This document shows, in pieces, positions 6,568-13,190 of a DNA stretch of 13,190 nucleotides. Both the position numbers and the translations under genes were made by a program. Numbering within the stretch: position 1 is the stretch's first letter; each line of letters begins with the position of its first letter. Under the pieces are notes generated by a model. It saw only the letters and a program-made list of their open reading frames with translations, made no database searches and was not told the origin of the DNA. Source of the DNA: Bacillota bacterium (GTDB lineage Bacteria; Bacillota; Clostridia; Christensenellales; CAG-138); contig JAEWQH010000008.1 in NCBI GenBank assembly GCA_023399275.1, forward strand, positions 1 to 13,190, read 5' to 3'.

Positions 6568-6599
6568 CTCTGTCGATGGCGCTATGCTCGGCGCCACGG

Positions 6600-6860
6600 T
6601 CAGCTTTGATCGTTTTGAACGGCGGACAGTACCTGCTGCTGAAAGAACCCGCGCGCCTGCTCGGCGGCGATCACGCTCTTGACCCCGTTGAGCGACACCG
6701 CGACGCCCGGCTTGTGGCACTGTTTCATGCAGAAGGAGGAAGAGAAGGCGATCCTGTCGTGAAGCCCCTGCTCCTCGATGAGATGCTGAAACGTGGAGAT
6801 GACGTTATACGCGCCTTTGAGATGGCAGGCGCTGCCGATGCAGACCGAGAGCTCCGTCAT
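6600..6860 (-). CDS. Small thioredoxin-like [2Fe-2S] ferredoxin (HydC/NuoE C-domain type)
   Basis: 86 residues. It resembles only the C-terminal, thioredoxin-fold half of NuoE/HydC, lacking the helical N-terminal domain. Four cysteines sit in the expected C-x4-C and C-x3-C pattern: C7 and C12 in VCIGSACHLKG, C44 and C48 in FCMKQCHKPG. These should bind one [2Fe-2S] cluster. Its ATG overlaps the hydA stop codon by four bases (ATGA), so translation is coupled and it is the last gene of the hydrogenase operon. I infer an accessory electron carrier or an extra subunit of the hydrogenase; it could also serve assembly or redox sensing. Similar stand-alone proteins occur beside clostridial hydrogenases, but a defined role is not known to me. 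Confidence 0.85.
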   Translation of the reverse strand: MTELSVCIGSACHLKGAYNVISTFQHLIEEQGLHDRIAFSSSFCMKQCHKPGVAVSLNGVKSVIAAEQARGFFQQQVLSAVQNDQS

Positions 6861-8560
6861 GCGCGCCGACCTCCGTTTCTGGTGTAGTCTACGTGCAGCA
6901 GCTCATGTACGCGGCCCTTGAGCACGTCCCCATAGAGCGCCTGAACCAGGGCGTTTTCCTCCGAGCGCTTCACGCTAGAAACGCGATCCGCCGCGTAGAG
7001 CCCTTCGCCGCGCTCCGCCTTGCCGGCAGAGGAGCTGTAGGGCTGCCCCGCGCCGCTGACGCAGCCGCCCGGGCAAGCCATCACCTCAACAAAATCATAG
7101 CGCTCTTCTCCCGAGAGAATCTTTTGTATCAGCGCATCCGCATTGCCCAGCCCGCTGACGACCGCGATGCGCACCTCGCGATCCAGATACGGCACGCGCG
7201 CCTCCTTTACGCCCTTCATGCCGCGCACGCCTGTCAGCGCCGCTGCATACAGTCCCCCGCGCGACTTATCGGACGCCAGCCTGCGCAGCACCGCCTCGGT
7301 CACGCCGCCGCTCACGCCAAAGATCACGCCCGCGCCGGACGTGATGCCAAAGGGCAGATCCAGCGCTTCCGGTTCCAGGTCTTCAAACACCACGCCGGAT
7401 TCCTTCACCATGCGGATGAGCTCCTGCGTGGTGATCACCGCGTCCACATCCGGCGCGCCGCCGCGGCGGAATTCTTCGCGCGCCGCTTCAAATTTTTTCG
7501 CCGTGCAGGGCATTACCGCCACGTGAAACTGCCTGCGGGAGGAGGTCTTCTCCTGCTCCTTGATGACGGCTGCAAACATCTGCATCGGAGAGCGGCAGGT
7601 GGATACGCTGCCGAGCATCTCTGGATGCGTCTTTTCGCAATATTGCACCCACGCAGGGCAGCAGGAGGTAAACAGCGGCAGCCCGCTTTCACCCTCCAGA
7701 TGCGAAAGCAGCTCTTCGCTTTCCTCCAGCACGGTCAGATCCGCGCCGGTGGAGGTATCGTACACCTCGTCGAAGCCCATGCGATGCAGCGCGGCGACGA
7801 TCTTGCCCATGCCGTTTTCGCCCTCGCGCAGGCCCATTTCACGCCCGAGCGCAACGCGCACGGCAGGGGCGATCTGCGCGGTCACCTTCACGCCTGCGTC
7901 GTCCAGCGCGCGCCAGACGCGCTCCGCATCGTCGCGCACCACGATGGCGCCCGTGGGGCAAACCGCCGCACACTGTCCGCAGCCGACACAGGGAGACTGG
8001 GAGATCGGCATGCCGAACGCGGTGCTGATCTCCATTTTGGAGCCGCGATAGGCAAAGTCAATGGCTCCGACCGACTGGATCTCGTTGCACATACGCACGC
8101 AGTCACCGCAGAGGATGCACTTGCTCGCGTCCCGCGCGATGCAGAGCGAGGAGTCGTCCTGCTGGCGCTTCGGCGCGGTGTTTGGAAAGCGCACGCCCTC
8201 GATGTTGAAGCGCATCGCCAGATCCTGCAGCTTGCACTTGCCGTTGTTGCTGCAGGTGGTGCAGTCTCTGCAGTGGTTTGCCAGCAGCAGTTCGAGTATG
8301 TTCTTTCGGTAGCGGCGCAGGCGCTCGGTGTTGGTCCTGATCACCATCCCGGCTTTCGGCGGCGTGGAGCAGGCGGCTTCCAGCCCGCCGCGCTCGGTCT
8401 CCACCATGCACATGCGGCATGCGCCGTAGACCGAGAGTTCGGAGTGATAGCAAAACGTCGGCAGCTTGATGCCGGCTTTGCGGATGAGCTCGAGCAGGTT
8501 CTTCTCCCCGTCGATCTCCACCGGGATGCCGTCCACCGTCATAAATTCGCGTTGTTCCAT
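6857..8560 (-). CDS. hydA: [FeFe] hydrogenase catalytic subunit HydA of the NADH-linked trimeric type
   Basis: 567 residues. From the N-terminus: a plant-type [2Fe-2S] domain (C37, C48, C51, C64), a His-ligated [4Fe-4S] site (H96, C100, C103, C109), two ferredoxin [4Fe-4S] clusters (C148/151/154/158 and C191/194/197/201), then the H-cluster domain. The latter has TSCCPAW (C300 proton relay, C301 ligand), MPCTAKKFEAAR (C352) and EVMACPGGCVSGAGQP (C496, C500), so every H-cluster ligand is present. It makes or consumes H2 at a cytoplasmic di-iron site. With HydB and HydC it should form the bifurcating complex that couples ferredoxin and NAD(H). The start follows the hydB stop by three bases, with GGAGG inside the end of hydB. 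No maturation genes (hydE, hydF, hydG) occur in this window. Confidence 0.97.
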   Translation of the reverse strand: MEQREFMTVDGIPVEIDGEKNLLELIRKAGIKLPTFCYHSELSVYGACRMCMVETERGGLEAACSTPPKAGMVIRTNTERLRRYRKNILELLLANHCRDCTTCSNNGKCKLQDLAMRFNIEGVRFPNTAPKRQQDDSSLCIARDASKCILCGDCVRMCNEIQSVGAIDFAYRGSKMEISTAFGMPISQSPCVGCGQCAAVCPTGAIVVRDDAERVWRALDDAGVKVTAQIAPAVRVALGREMGLREGENGMGKIVAALHRMGFDEVYDTSTGADLTVLEESEELLSHLEGESGLPLFTSCCPAWVQYCEKTHPEMLGSVSTCRSPMQMFAAVIKEQEKTSSRRQFHVAVMPCTAKKFEAAREEFRRGGAPDVDAVITTQELIRMVKESGVVFEDLEPEALDLPFGITSGAGVIFGVSGGVTEAVLRRLASDKSRGGLYAAALTGVRGMKGVKEARVPYLDREVRIAVVSGLGNADALIQKILSGEERYDFVEVMACPGGCVSGAGQPYSSSAGKAERGEGLYAADRVSSVKRSEENALVQALYGDVLKGRVHELLHVDYTRNGGRRA

Positions 8561-8563
8561 GTA

Positions 8564-10444
8564 TCAGCCCTCCAATATGGCGTGGAATGCGCAGGTTGGG
8601 ATGCACGCCTCACACCGGATGCACTTTGTCAAATCGATGGAAAACGGCTGCTTAATCTGCCCGCTGATCGCCCCCGCGGGACAGGATCTTGCGCACTTGG
8701 AGCAGCCCCTGCACAGCGCCGGATCGATCCGGATGCGCTTGAGTTTCTGGCAGCCGCCCGCGGGGCAGCGCTTTTCGCGGATATGCGCTTCGTACTCCTG
8801 GCGAAAACTTTGTATGGTGCTCACCACGGGCGACGCTGCCGACTTGCCAAGTCCGCAGAGCGCGGTCGCCGTAATGGTGTCCGCCAGTTCCAGCAGCAGG
8901 TCGATATCGCCTTCTTCGCCCTTTCCTTCTACGATGCGCTCCAGAATCGCGAGCATGCGCTTGGTGCCCTCGCGGCAGGGCACGCATTTTCCGCAGGATT
9001 CGTTCTGCGTAAAATGCATGAAAAACCGCGCGACCTCCACCATGCAGGTGTCCTCGTCCATCACGACGAGCCCACCGGAACCGATCATCGCGCCCGCTTT
9101 TTTGAGTGAATCGAAGTCCAGCGGCAGATCGAGGTCCTCGGTGGTCAGGCAGCCGCCGGAAGGGCCGCCGATCTGAACGGCTTTGAATTTCTTGCCGCCG
9201 CGCACTCCACCGCCGATGTCGAAGATGACCTCTCTTAGCGTTGTGCCCATCGGCACTTCGATAAGCCCCGTATTGGCGATGTTCCCCGTCAGCGCAAAGG
9301 CTTTCGTGCCCGGGCTGTTCGCCGGGCCGATGGACGTATACCACTCCGCTCCGCGCGAGATGATCAGCGGCACATTGGCAAACGTCTCCACGTTATTGAG
9401 CACGGTCGGCTTGTCGAACAGGCCGTGTTCCACCGTGCGCGGGGGTTTCACGCGGGGCATGCCGCGCTTTCCCTCGATGGACGCGGTCAGCGCGCTGCCC
9501 TCGCCGCAGACGAATGCGCCCGCGCCGCGCGCGATATGCAGTGAAAATGAGAAATCCGTGCCGAGGATGCGCTCGCCGAGCAAGCCCGCCTCCTCCGCCT
9601 GCGCGATCGCGCGGCGCAGCCGCCTTACCGCGAGCGGATACTCTGCGCGCACATAGATATACCCTTCACGCGCGCCGCAGGCCAGCCCCGCGATCATCAT
9701 GCCCTCGAGCATACGGTGCGGATCGCCCTCCATGACGCTGCGGTCCATAAACGCGCCCGGATCGCCCTCGTCGCCGTTGCAGACGATGTATTTCACCGAC
9801 TCCTTTTGGCGGCGCACCTGCGCCCATTTGCGCCCGGTGGGGAATCCGCCGCCGCCGCGCCCGCGCAGGTTTGATTTTGTGATTTCGTCGATCACCTCAT
9901 CCGCCGTGCGGTCAAAGAGCGCCGTTTCCAGGGCTGAGTAGCCGCCAAACCCCAGATATTCGCGGATGCTCGTCGCGTCGATATGCCCGCAGTGCTCCAG
10001 CACGAGGCGGGTCTGCTTGCGATAAAACGGGATCTCCTCCTGCTTGGGATATGACACGCCGTCCTTTTGAAATGCCAGCCGCTCGATGCGCTCGCCACCC
10101 AGGATCGTGCGCGAGACGATCTCCTCGCAATCGGAAAGCTGCGTCTTCGTATAGAGCCAGCCCTGCGGTTCGATGCGCACCAGCGGACCCATCTCGCAAA
10201 AGCCATGACAGCCGCATTCCTTCAGGCCGACGCTCTCCCCATGCGGTTCGTGCGCAAGCTCGACCGAAACGGGAATGCCCCGCTCTTCCATAAGCGACCG
10301 GAGCCGCTCAAAGATCTGCATCGATCCGCTGGAGACGCATCCAGTGCCCGCGCAGACCAGCACACGCTTGGTTTCCAGTTCCAACGCACCGGCGCACGCT
10401 TTGCGCAGCGCGATGAGTTCCTCCCTGCTATTGAGCTTGCTCAT
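8564..10444 (-). CDS. hydB: HydB, NADH-binding flavoprotein subunit of trimeric [FeFe] hydrogenase (NuoF-like)
   Basis: 626 residues from the ATG at 10442-10444, which overlaps the hydC stop as ATGA; an upstream in-frame start at 10708 would lie inside hydC and was rejected. Domains: a thioredoxin-like [2Fe-2S] part (C31, C36, C79, C83), a NuoF core with FMN loop GRGGGGFPTGRKW (195-207) and NADH-site stretch NGDEGDPGAF, a SLBB-like segment, a [4Fe-4S] site (ESCGKCVPC at 482-490 plus C530), and a C-terminal 2x[4Fe-4S] ferredoxin (C578/581/584/588 and C608/611/614/618). This three-part build is standard for HydB of bifurcating hydrogenases and related NADH-dependent enzymes. It should bind FMN and NADH and pass electrons to HydA. 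All cluster cysteines are present. Confidence 0.96.
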   Translation of the reverse strand: MSKLNSREELIALRKACAGALELETKRVLVCAGTGCVSSGSMQIFERLRSLMEERGIPVSVELAHEPHGESVGLKECGCHGFCEMGPLVRIEPQGWLYTKTQLSDCEEIVSRTILGGERIERLAFQKDGVSYPKQEEIPFYRKQTRLVLEHCGHIDATSIREYLGFGGYSALETALFDRTADEVIDEITKSNLRGRGGGGFPTGRKWAQVRRQKESVKYIVCNGDEGDPGAFMDRSVMEGDPHRMLEGMMIAGLACGAREGYIYVRAEYPLAVRRLRRAIAQAEEAGLLGERILGTDFSFSLHIARGAGAFVCGEGSALTASIEGKRGMPRVKPPRTVEHGLFDKPTVLNNVETFANVPLIISRGAEWYTSIGPANSPGTKAFALTGNIANTGLIEVPMGTTLREVIFDIGGGVRGGKKFKAVQIGGPSGGCLTTEDLDLPLDFDSLKKAGAMIGSGGLVVMDEDTCMVEVARFFMHFTQNESCGKCVPCREGTKRMLAILERIVEGKGEEGDIDLLLELADTITATALCGLGKSAASPVVSTIQSFRQEYEAHIREKRCPAGGCQKLKRIRIDPALCRGCSKCARSCPAGAISGQIKQPFSIDLTKCIRCEACIPTCAFHAILEG

Positions 10445-10944
10445 GCCGATGCGTCCTCGCTTTCCGCCGCCAGCTGCGCGCGCAGCCCGGCGATGAGCTC
10501 GCCCGCCTTCTCCGGCGTCATGGCAGGGTAGACGGTTTCGTTGACCGTGATGACGGGCGCAAGCCCGCATGCGCCGAGGCAGGAGACGGTCTCCACCGTA
10601 AAGCCGCCGTCGGGCGTGGTCTTCCGCTCCTCGGAGAGCCCCAGTTCCTTGCGAAGCCGCTCGAGAATCGGGATGGACTTTCGCACGTGGCAGGCGGTTC
10701 CGTCGCAAACGCGGATGACGAACCGCCCCTTGGCCTCGAGCGAAAAATTCTCGTAAAACGTCGCAACGGAATAGAGCCGCGCTTCGCTGACGCCGAGCGC
10801 CTCGGCGAGATAGGGAAACACCTCACGCGGCAGGTAGTGGTAGCGTTCCTGCACGTCCTGCAGGATGGCGATGATATTCGATTCCTTCTTCCCATTGAGG
10901 GCAAGGATATCGTCCACCGCACCGTAGTCAAAGGTTGGCTGCAT
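10441..10944 (-). CDS. hydC: HydC, NuoE-like [2Fe-2S] subunit of trimeric [FeFe] hydrogenase
   Basis: 167 residues, the normal length for NuoE/HydC. A helical N-terminal domain (about 20-70, with VQERYHYLPREVFPYLAEAL and SVATFYENF) precedes a thioredoxin-like [2Fe-2S] domain with C80 and C85 (VCDGTACHVRKS) and C122 and C126 (SCLGACGLAPV). It forms the electron-transfer partner of HydB. The ATG at 10942-10944 has GGAGG about 12 bases upstream, a rather long spacing that could lower its translation. The gene begins 51 bases after the stop of the phosphatase gene and there is no hairpin in that gap, so they are probably co-transcribed. Its last codons overlap hydB. Confidence 0.96.
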   Translation of the reverse strand: MQPTFDYGAVDDILALNGKKESNIIAILQDVQERYHYLPREVFPYLAEALGVSEARLYSVATFYENFSLEAKGRFVIRVCDGTACHVRKSIPILERLRKELGLSEERKTTPDGGFTVETVSCLGACGLAPVITVNETVYPAMTPEKAGELIAGLRAQLAAESEDASA

Positions 10945-10995
10945 GTGTGTGTCGTTCCTCCAGCGTGTTGATCGTGACCCAAATCGTGTGCTTCA

Positions 10996-12177
10996 TTAAA
11001 AGTAGCTTGTCTTGATGCGCTTTCCCATCTTCATCAGGCAGTCTGAAAGCTGCTCGACGAGGCGCATCTTGAGGTTGAAGTTGATCGGCAGCTCCGGGTT
11101 CTGATGCGCGGGATTGACCGCGCAGCCGACAAAGAAATTGATGTCCGTCGCCTCTTCAAACAAAAGCCGCGCGATGCAGGAAGCGCCGTCGCGCCCCGTA
11201 CTCCAGCGCTCGTAGTCGCGGTTATCGTCGAGGTAATTCTTCGCGTATTCGAGCACGCGGTTGATCGTGATCACCCCTTCCGTAACCAGGTCCACGCCGG
11301 CGATCTCAGCCGTGGGCGGTATGTCCGGATCGGGAAACTCCAGGCTGGCCCTCAGCGGTTTTTGCAGATACCGCGCCGCGATGGTGGAGGTCGTGCCGCC
11401 GCAGATGATGTGCTTGCCCTCCTTGCCAAAGAAAAGCGACATCATCTTCTCGTTGTCATCCCGGCTGCTCGGCGGGCCGCAGAGCAGGTTCATCGGCACG
11501 CGCGGGCGGATGCGGATGGCGCAGACCGTCGCGTCGTCTCCCGGTTCTCCGTCGTAGAGCCGGTTCGTCTCCTGCAGGAGGATCGTCGTGAGCGTCTTAG
11601 CCGTAAACCCTACGTGCCAGAAGGTCTCCATATAGCGCGCGATATCCTCCCTGCGCCAGCCGAAGTTGTATACCCCGCCGACGCCCGCATGCACGACCCC
11701 ATCACTCATGGCCAGAAACAGGTCGTTTTCGCGCAGCGCCACGTCCGACCGATAGATCTGCTTGCCGCCGACGGTCAGCATGCTGGCCGGCAATTCAACA
11801 TTCTTGCCCTCGCGCAGCAGGATCACGGCCGGGTTATCATACTGGATGATCTCCGCGCGCTCATTGTTGACCAGGCGAATGATGGTAAACGTGGAGTATG
11901 CAATGCCGCGGCTGCTGCAGACCGGCAGCGTCGCCGCAATGGTCTCCACGCAGTCCTCCAGCCGCAGCCCCGCCGCGAGCATGGTGGAGATGATCTTGCC
12001 CGTCAGCGTGGAGAGGATGCTGGCCTTGACCCCGCTGCCAAGCCCGTCCGCCAGCACGATGACGGTGGAGTTCTCGTCCATTCCGGCGATCTCAACGTGA
12101 TCCCCGCAGAGCTGCTCTCCCGCATGGTTGAGGCTCATATAGCCGATATCGGCGCAGAGCCGGTTGTTTGCAAGCAT
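10996..12177 (-). CDS. SpoIIE/PP2C-type serine phosphatase linked to hydrogenase, with extra C-terminal domain
   Basis: 393 residues from the ATG at 12175-12177, which has AAGGAGG nine bases upstream; a longer frame to 12231 lacks such a site. Residues 1-225 are a PP2C/SpoIIE phosphatase domain. Its metal-binding acidic residues are visible: D26 (LCGDHVEI), D44 (LADGLGSGVKAS), D159 (AMSDGVVHAG) and D214/D215 (PGDDATVCA). Residues 226-393 form a second domain that I cannot assign, with CGPPSSRDDNEK, ICGGTTSTIAARYL and several cysteines. No membrane helix or signal peptide. It removes phosphate from serine or threonine of an unknown protein, perhaps an anti-sigma antagonist or a hydrogenase-linked regulator. 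It follows the sensory hydrogenase gene by 37 bases. Phosphatases beside group C sensory hydrogenases are a known arrangement. Confidence 0.88.
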   Translation of the reverse strand: MLANNRLCADIGYMSLNHAGEQLCGDHVEIAGMDENSTVIVLADGLGSGVKASILSTLTGKIISTMLAAGLRLEDCVETIAATLPVCSSRGIAYSTFTIIRLVNNERAEIIQYDNPAVILLREGKNVELPASMLTVGGKQIYRSDVALRENDLFLAMSDGVVHAGVGGVYNFGWRREDIARYMETFWHVGFTAKTLTTILLQETNRLYDGEPGDDATVCAIRIRPRVPMNLLCGPPSSRDDNEKMMSLFFGKEGKHIICGGTTSTIAARYLQKPLRASLEFPDPDIPPTAEIAGVDLVTEGVITINRVLEYAKNYLDDNRDYERWSTGRDGASCIARLLFEEATDINFFVGCAVNPAHQNPELPINFNLKMRLVEQLSDCLMKMGKRIKTSYF

Positions 12178-12214
12178 CGGCGGCGTCCTCCTTCCCCGCA
12201 GCGGCAGCGCCCGC

Positions 12215-13190
12215 TCAGCGCGCATCCTCACTGGCGATCGATTCCTTGAGCTTGGTGAGCGCGATCTTGGTCTCGGCGGTCGTTTCCCCCAAAAGGGAGG
12301 CGATCTCCTGCACGATGCGCATCTGCTTTTCCACCACCCGGTCGGCGATCTCCACCGTCTGGCGGCCGATCTCCTCCTTCTTGAGGCGCTCCTCCTCCTC
12401 GGCGGTCACGTCGCGCAGGATCGCGATGAGGATATGCGTCGCTTTGTCGTGCACCAACGACAGCTCGAGGTATTTCTGATATTCCGCATAAAACGCGCGC
12501 TGCTCTTTGACCTCACGCCCCTCCATTGCGGCGAGAAACGGCAGCGGATCCATTACACGCACCAGCGGCTCGCCGAGCACATCTCCGTCGCGCTGGATAT
12601 GGAGCATCTTCTTCGCGGCTGCATTGACCTGCTGCACCTCCAGATCCTCGTTGACCACAAGGATTCCGTTTGGCGTATGGCTGAGGATGTTGTTGGAAAA
12701 GCGCTCCGCCCGCTCCATCAGAAACGGCAAACACATGCTGATATCCGCCTTGCCCTGGTAGACGGCGATGGCCTTTTCACGGCAGGTATTGTAGCCGCAG
12801 CTGCCGCAGTTGAGCTCATCCTCTTTGCGCGTCTTGCCTGTCTTGGCGAGGATCTCCGCAATCTCCGCCTCCGATGGCATGGCGTTTGGCACGCCGATGT
12901 AGGTATGCCGCCGCTCCAAAGCCCCTTCCGGCGCGGGGGAAACCGGAAAATCGCGCTTACCGGCAAAGGTGGTCACCGCCTGATAATGCCGCACGGGTGA
13001 GTTGCTGTATTTCTCCATGACCGGGCCGCCGATGCAGCTGCCCGCGCAGGCGCTCATCTCGATGAAACACCGGTGCAGATTCCCCGCGGCGATATCCTCC
13101 AGCGCGGCGCGGCAGTTGTCCGTGCCGTCCACGGTCAGGCAAGTATAGCCGGTATCCGGGATGTCCATGGTCTTGAGAATGCCGCCCACC
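12215..13190 (-). CDS. Sensory [FeFe] hydrogenase-like protein with FeS and PAS domains (HydS-type), 5'-truncated
   Basis: The last 324 residues; the frame is open at the right edge and the first codon seen (GTG, 13187-13189) is surely internal. Residues 1-60 are the end of a hydrogenase H-domain: GGILKT, then EMSACAGSCIGGP with C48 and C52 in place of the usual ACPGGC, as in group C sensory enzymes. Residues 126-153 carry a CGSCGYNTC...C [4Fe-4S] site (C128, C131, C136, C153) of the CO-dehydrogenase/RnfB FeS type. A PAS domain spans about 160-265 (SHTPNGILVVNEDLEVQQVNAAAKKML), followed by a charged helix likely to be coiled coil (265-300). No kinase or GGDEF domain is present, so the output is probably through the neighbouring phosphatase. 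I infer H2 or redox sensing. Confidence 0.87.
   Translation of the reverse strand, partial: VGGILKTMDIPDTGYTCLTVDGTDNCRAALEDIAAGNLHRCFIEMSACAGSCIGGPVMEKYSNSPVRHYQAVTTFAGKRDFPVSPAPEGALERRHTYIGVPNAMPSEAEIAEILAKTGKTRKEDELNCGSCGYNTCREKAIAVYQGKADISMCLPFLMERAERFSNNILSHTPNGILVVNEDLEVQQVNAAAKKMLHIQRDGDVLGEPLVRVMDPLPFLAAMEGREVKEQRAFYAEYQKYLELSLVHDKATHILIAILRDVTAEEEERLKKEEIGRQTVEIADRVVEKQMRIVQEIASLLGETTAETKIALTKLKESIASEDAR

Larger units (their letters stand above)
6273..6599. other. Intergenic region between hydrogenase operon and HD-domain gene
   Basis: 327 bases without a supported gene. On the minus strand it holds, in transcription order, the operon-end stem-loop (6531-6567), a stretch at about 6380-6530 with short hairpins such as CCGG/CCGG near 6441-6455, a weak hairpin with a T6 run (6356-6375) and a promoter-like pair (6305-6333). 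The reading frames crossing it on either strand have no binding site and no recognisable protein features. I saw no riboswitch I could name. Confidence 0.5.

Noticed and set aside
6893..9109. A 738-residue open frame on the plus strand antisense to hydA and hydB
   Set aside because: It is rich in Ala, Arg and His, lacks any recognisable motif and a binding site, and lies opposite genes with complete cofactor motifs. It is a by-product of GC-rich codon use.
10445..10708. N-terminal extension of HydB
   Set aside because: It runs within hydC in another frame and reads as Arg/Ala-rich shadow sequence. The ATGA overlap gives a standard start and normal protein length.

Overview
The window reads as a GC-rich chromosomal segment of an anaerobic, fermentative Firmicute, most likely a high-GC member of the Clostridia. 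This is inferred from a trimeric NADH-linked [FeFe] hydrogenase locus with a clostridial-type sensory module, an ECF sigma/anti-sigma pair, an ABC-F protein of the YkpA/YbiT type and strong AGGAGG-type ribosome binding sites. No rRNA, tRNA, CRISPR array, transposase or phage gene is visible.

Left part (1-1850). The C-terminal part of a PLP aminotransferase enters from the left edge on the plus strand. It converges on a two-gene minus-strand unit that encodes a small four-helix membrane protein with two H-x13-H pairs (a probable di-haem b-type cytochrome), followed by a flavodoxin-like protein. The convergent gap at 693-970 codes for nothing convincing but is rich in hairpins.

Middle (1851-6272). 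A divergent intergenic region with two dyad symmetries precedes a plus-strand ECF sigma factor gene. That gene overlaps a gene for a single-pass membrane protein with a large outer domain, a likely cognate anti-sigma factor. A perfect 14-bp hairpin separates this pair from a convergent minus-strand ABC-F ATPase gene with its own promoter. Upstream of that lies a small HD-domain phosphohydrolase gene starting at GTG.

Right part (6600-13190). All genes are on the minus strand and closely spaced or overlapping, so they look like one operon read right to left. The order is the C-terminal part of a sensory [FeFe] hydrogenase (remnant H-domain, FeS cluster, PAS), a SpoIIE/PP2C-type serine phosphatase with an extra C-terminal domain, HydC, HydB, HydA and a small thioredoxin-like [2Fe-2S] protein. 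HydABC matches the electron-bifurcating (confurcating) type, in which NADH and reduced ferredoxin together drive H2 formation or the reverse. The linked sensor and phosphatase suggest that H2 or redox state is sensed and relayed by protein dephosphorylation to control the enzyme or its expression. That link is inferred from gene order. A stem-loop follows the last gene.

The most unusual points are the hairpin-rich convergent region at 693-970, the minimal di-haem cytochrome paired with a flavodoxin, the uncharacterised C-terminal domain of the phosphatase, and the degenerate second ATP site of the ABC-F protein.
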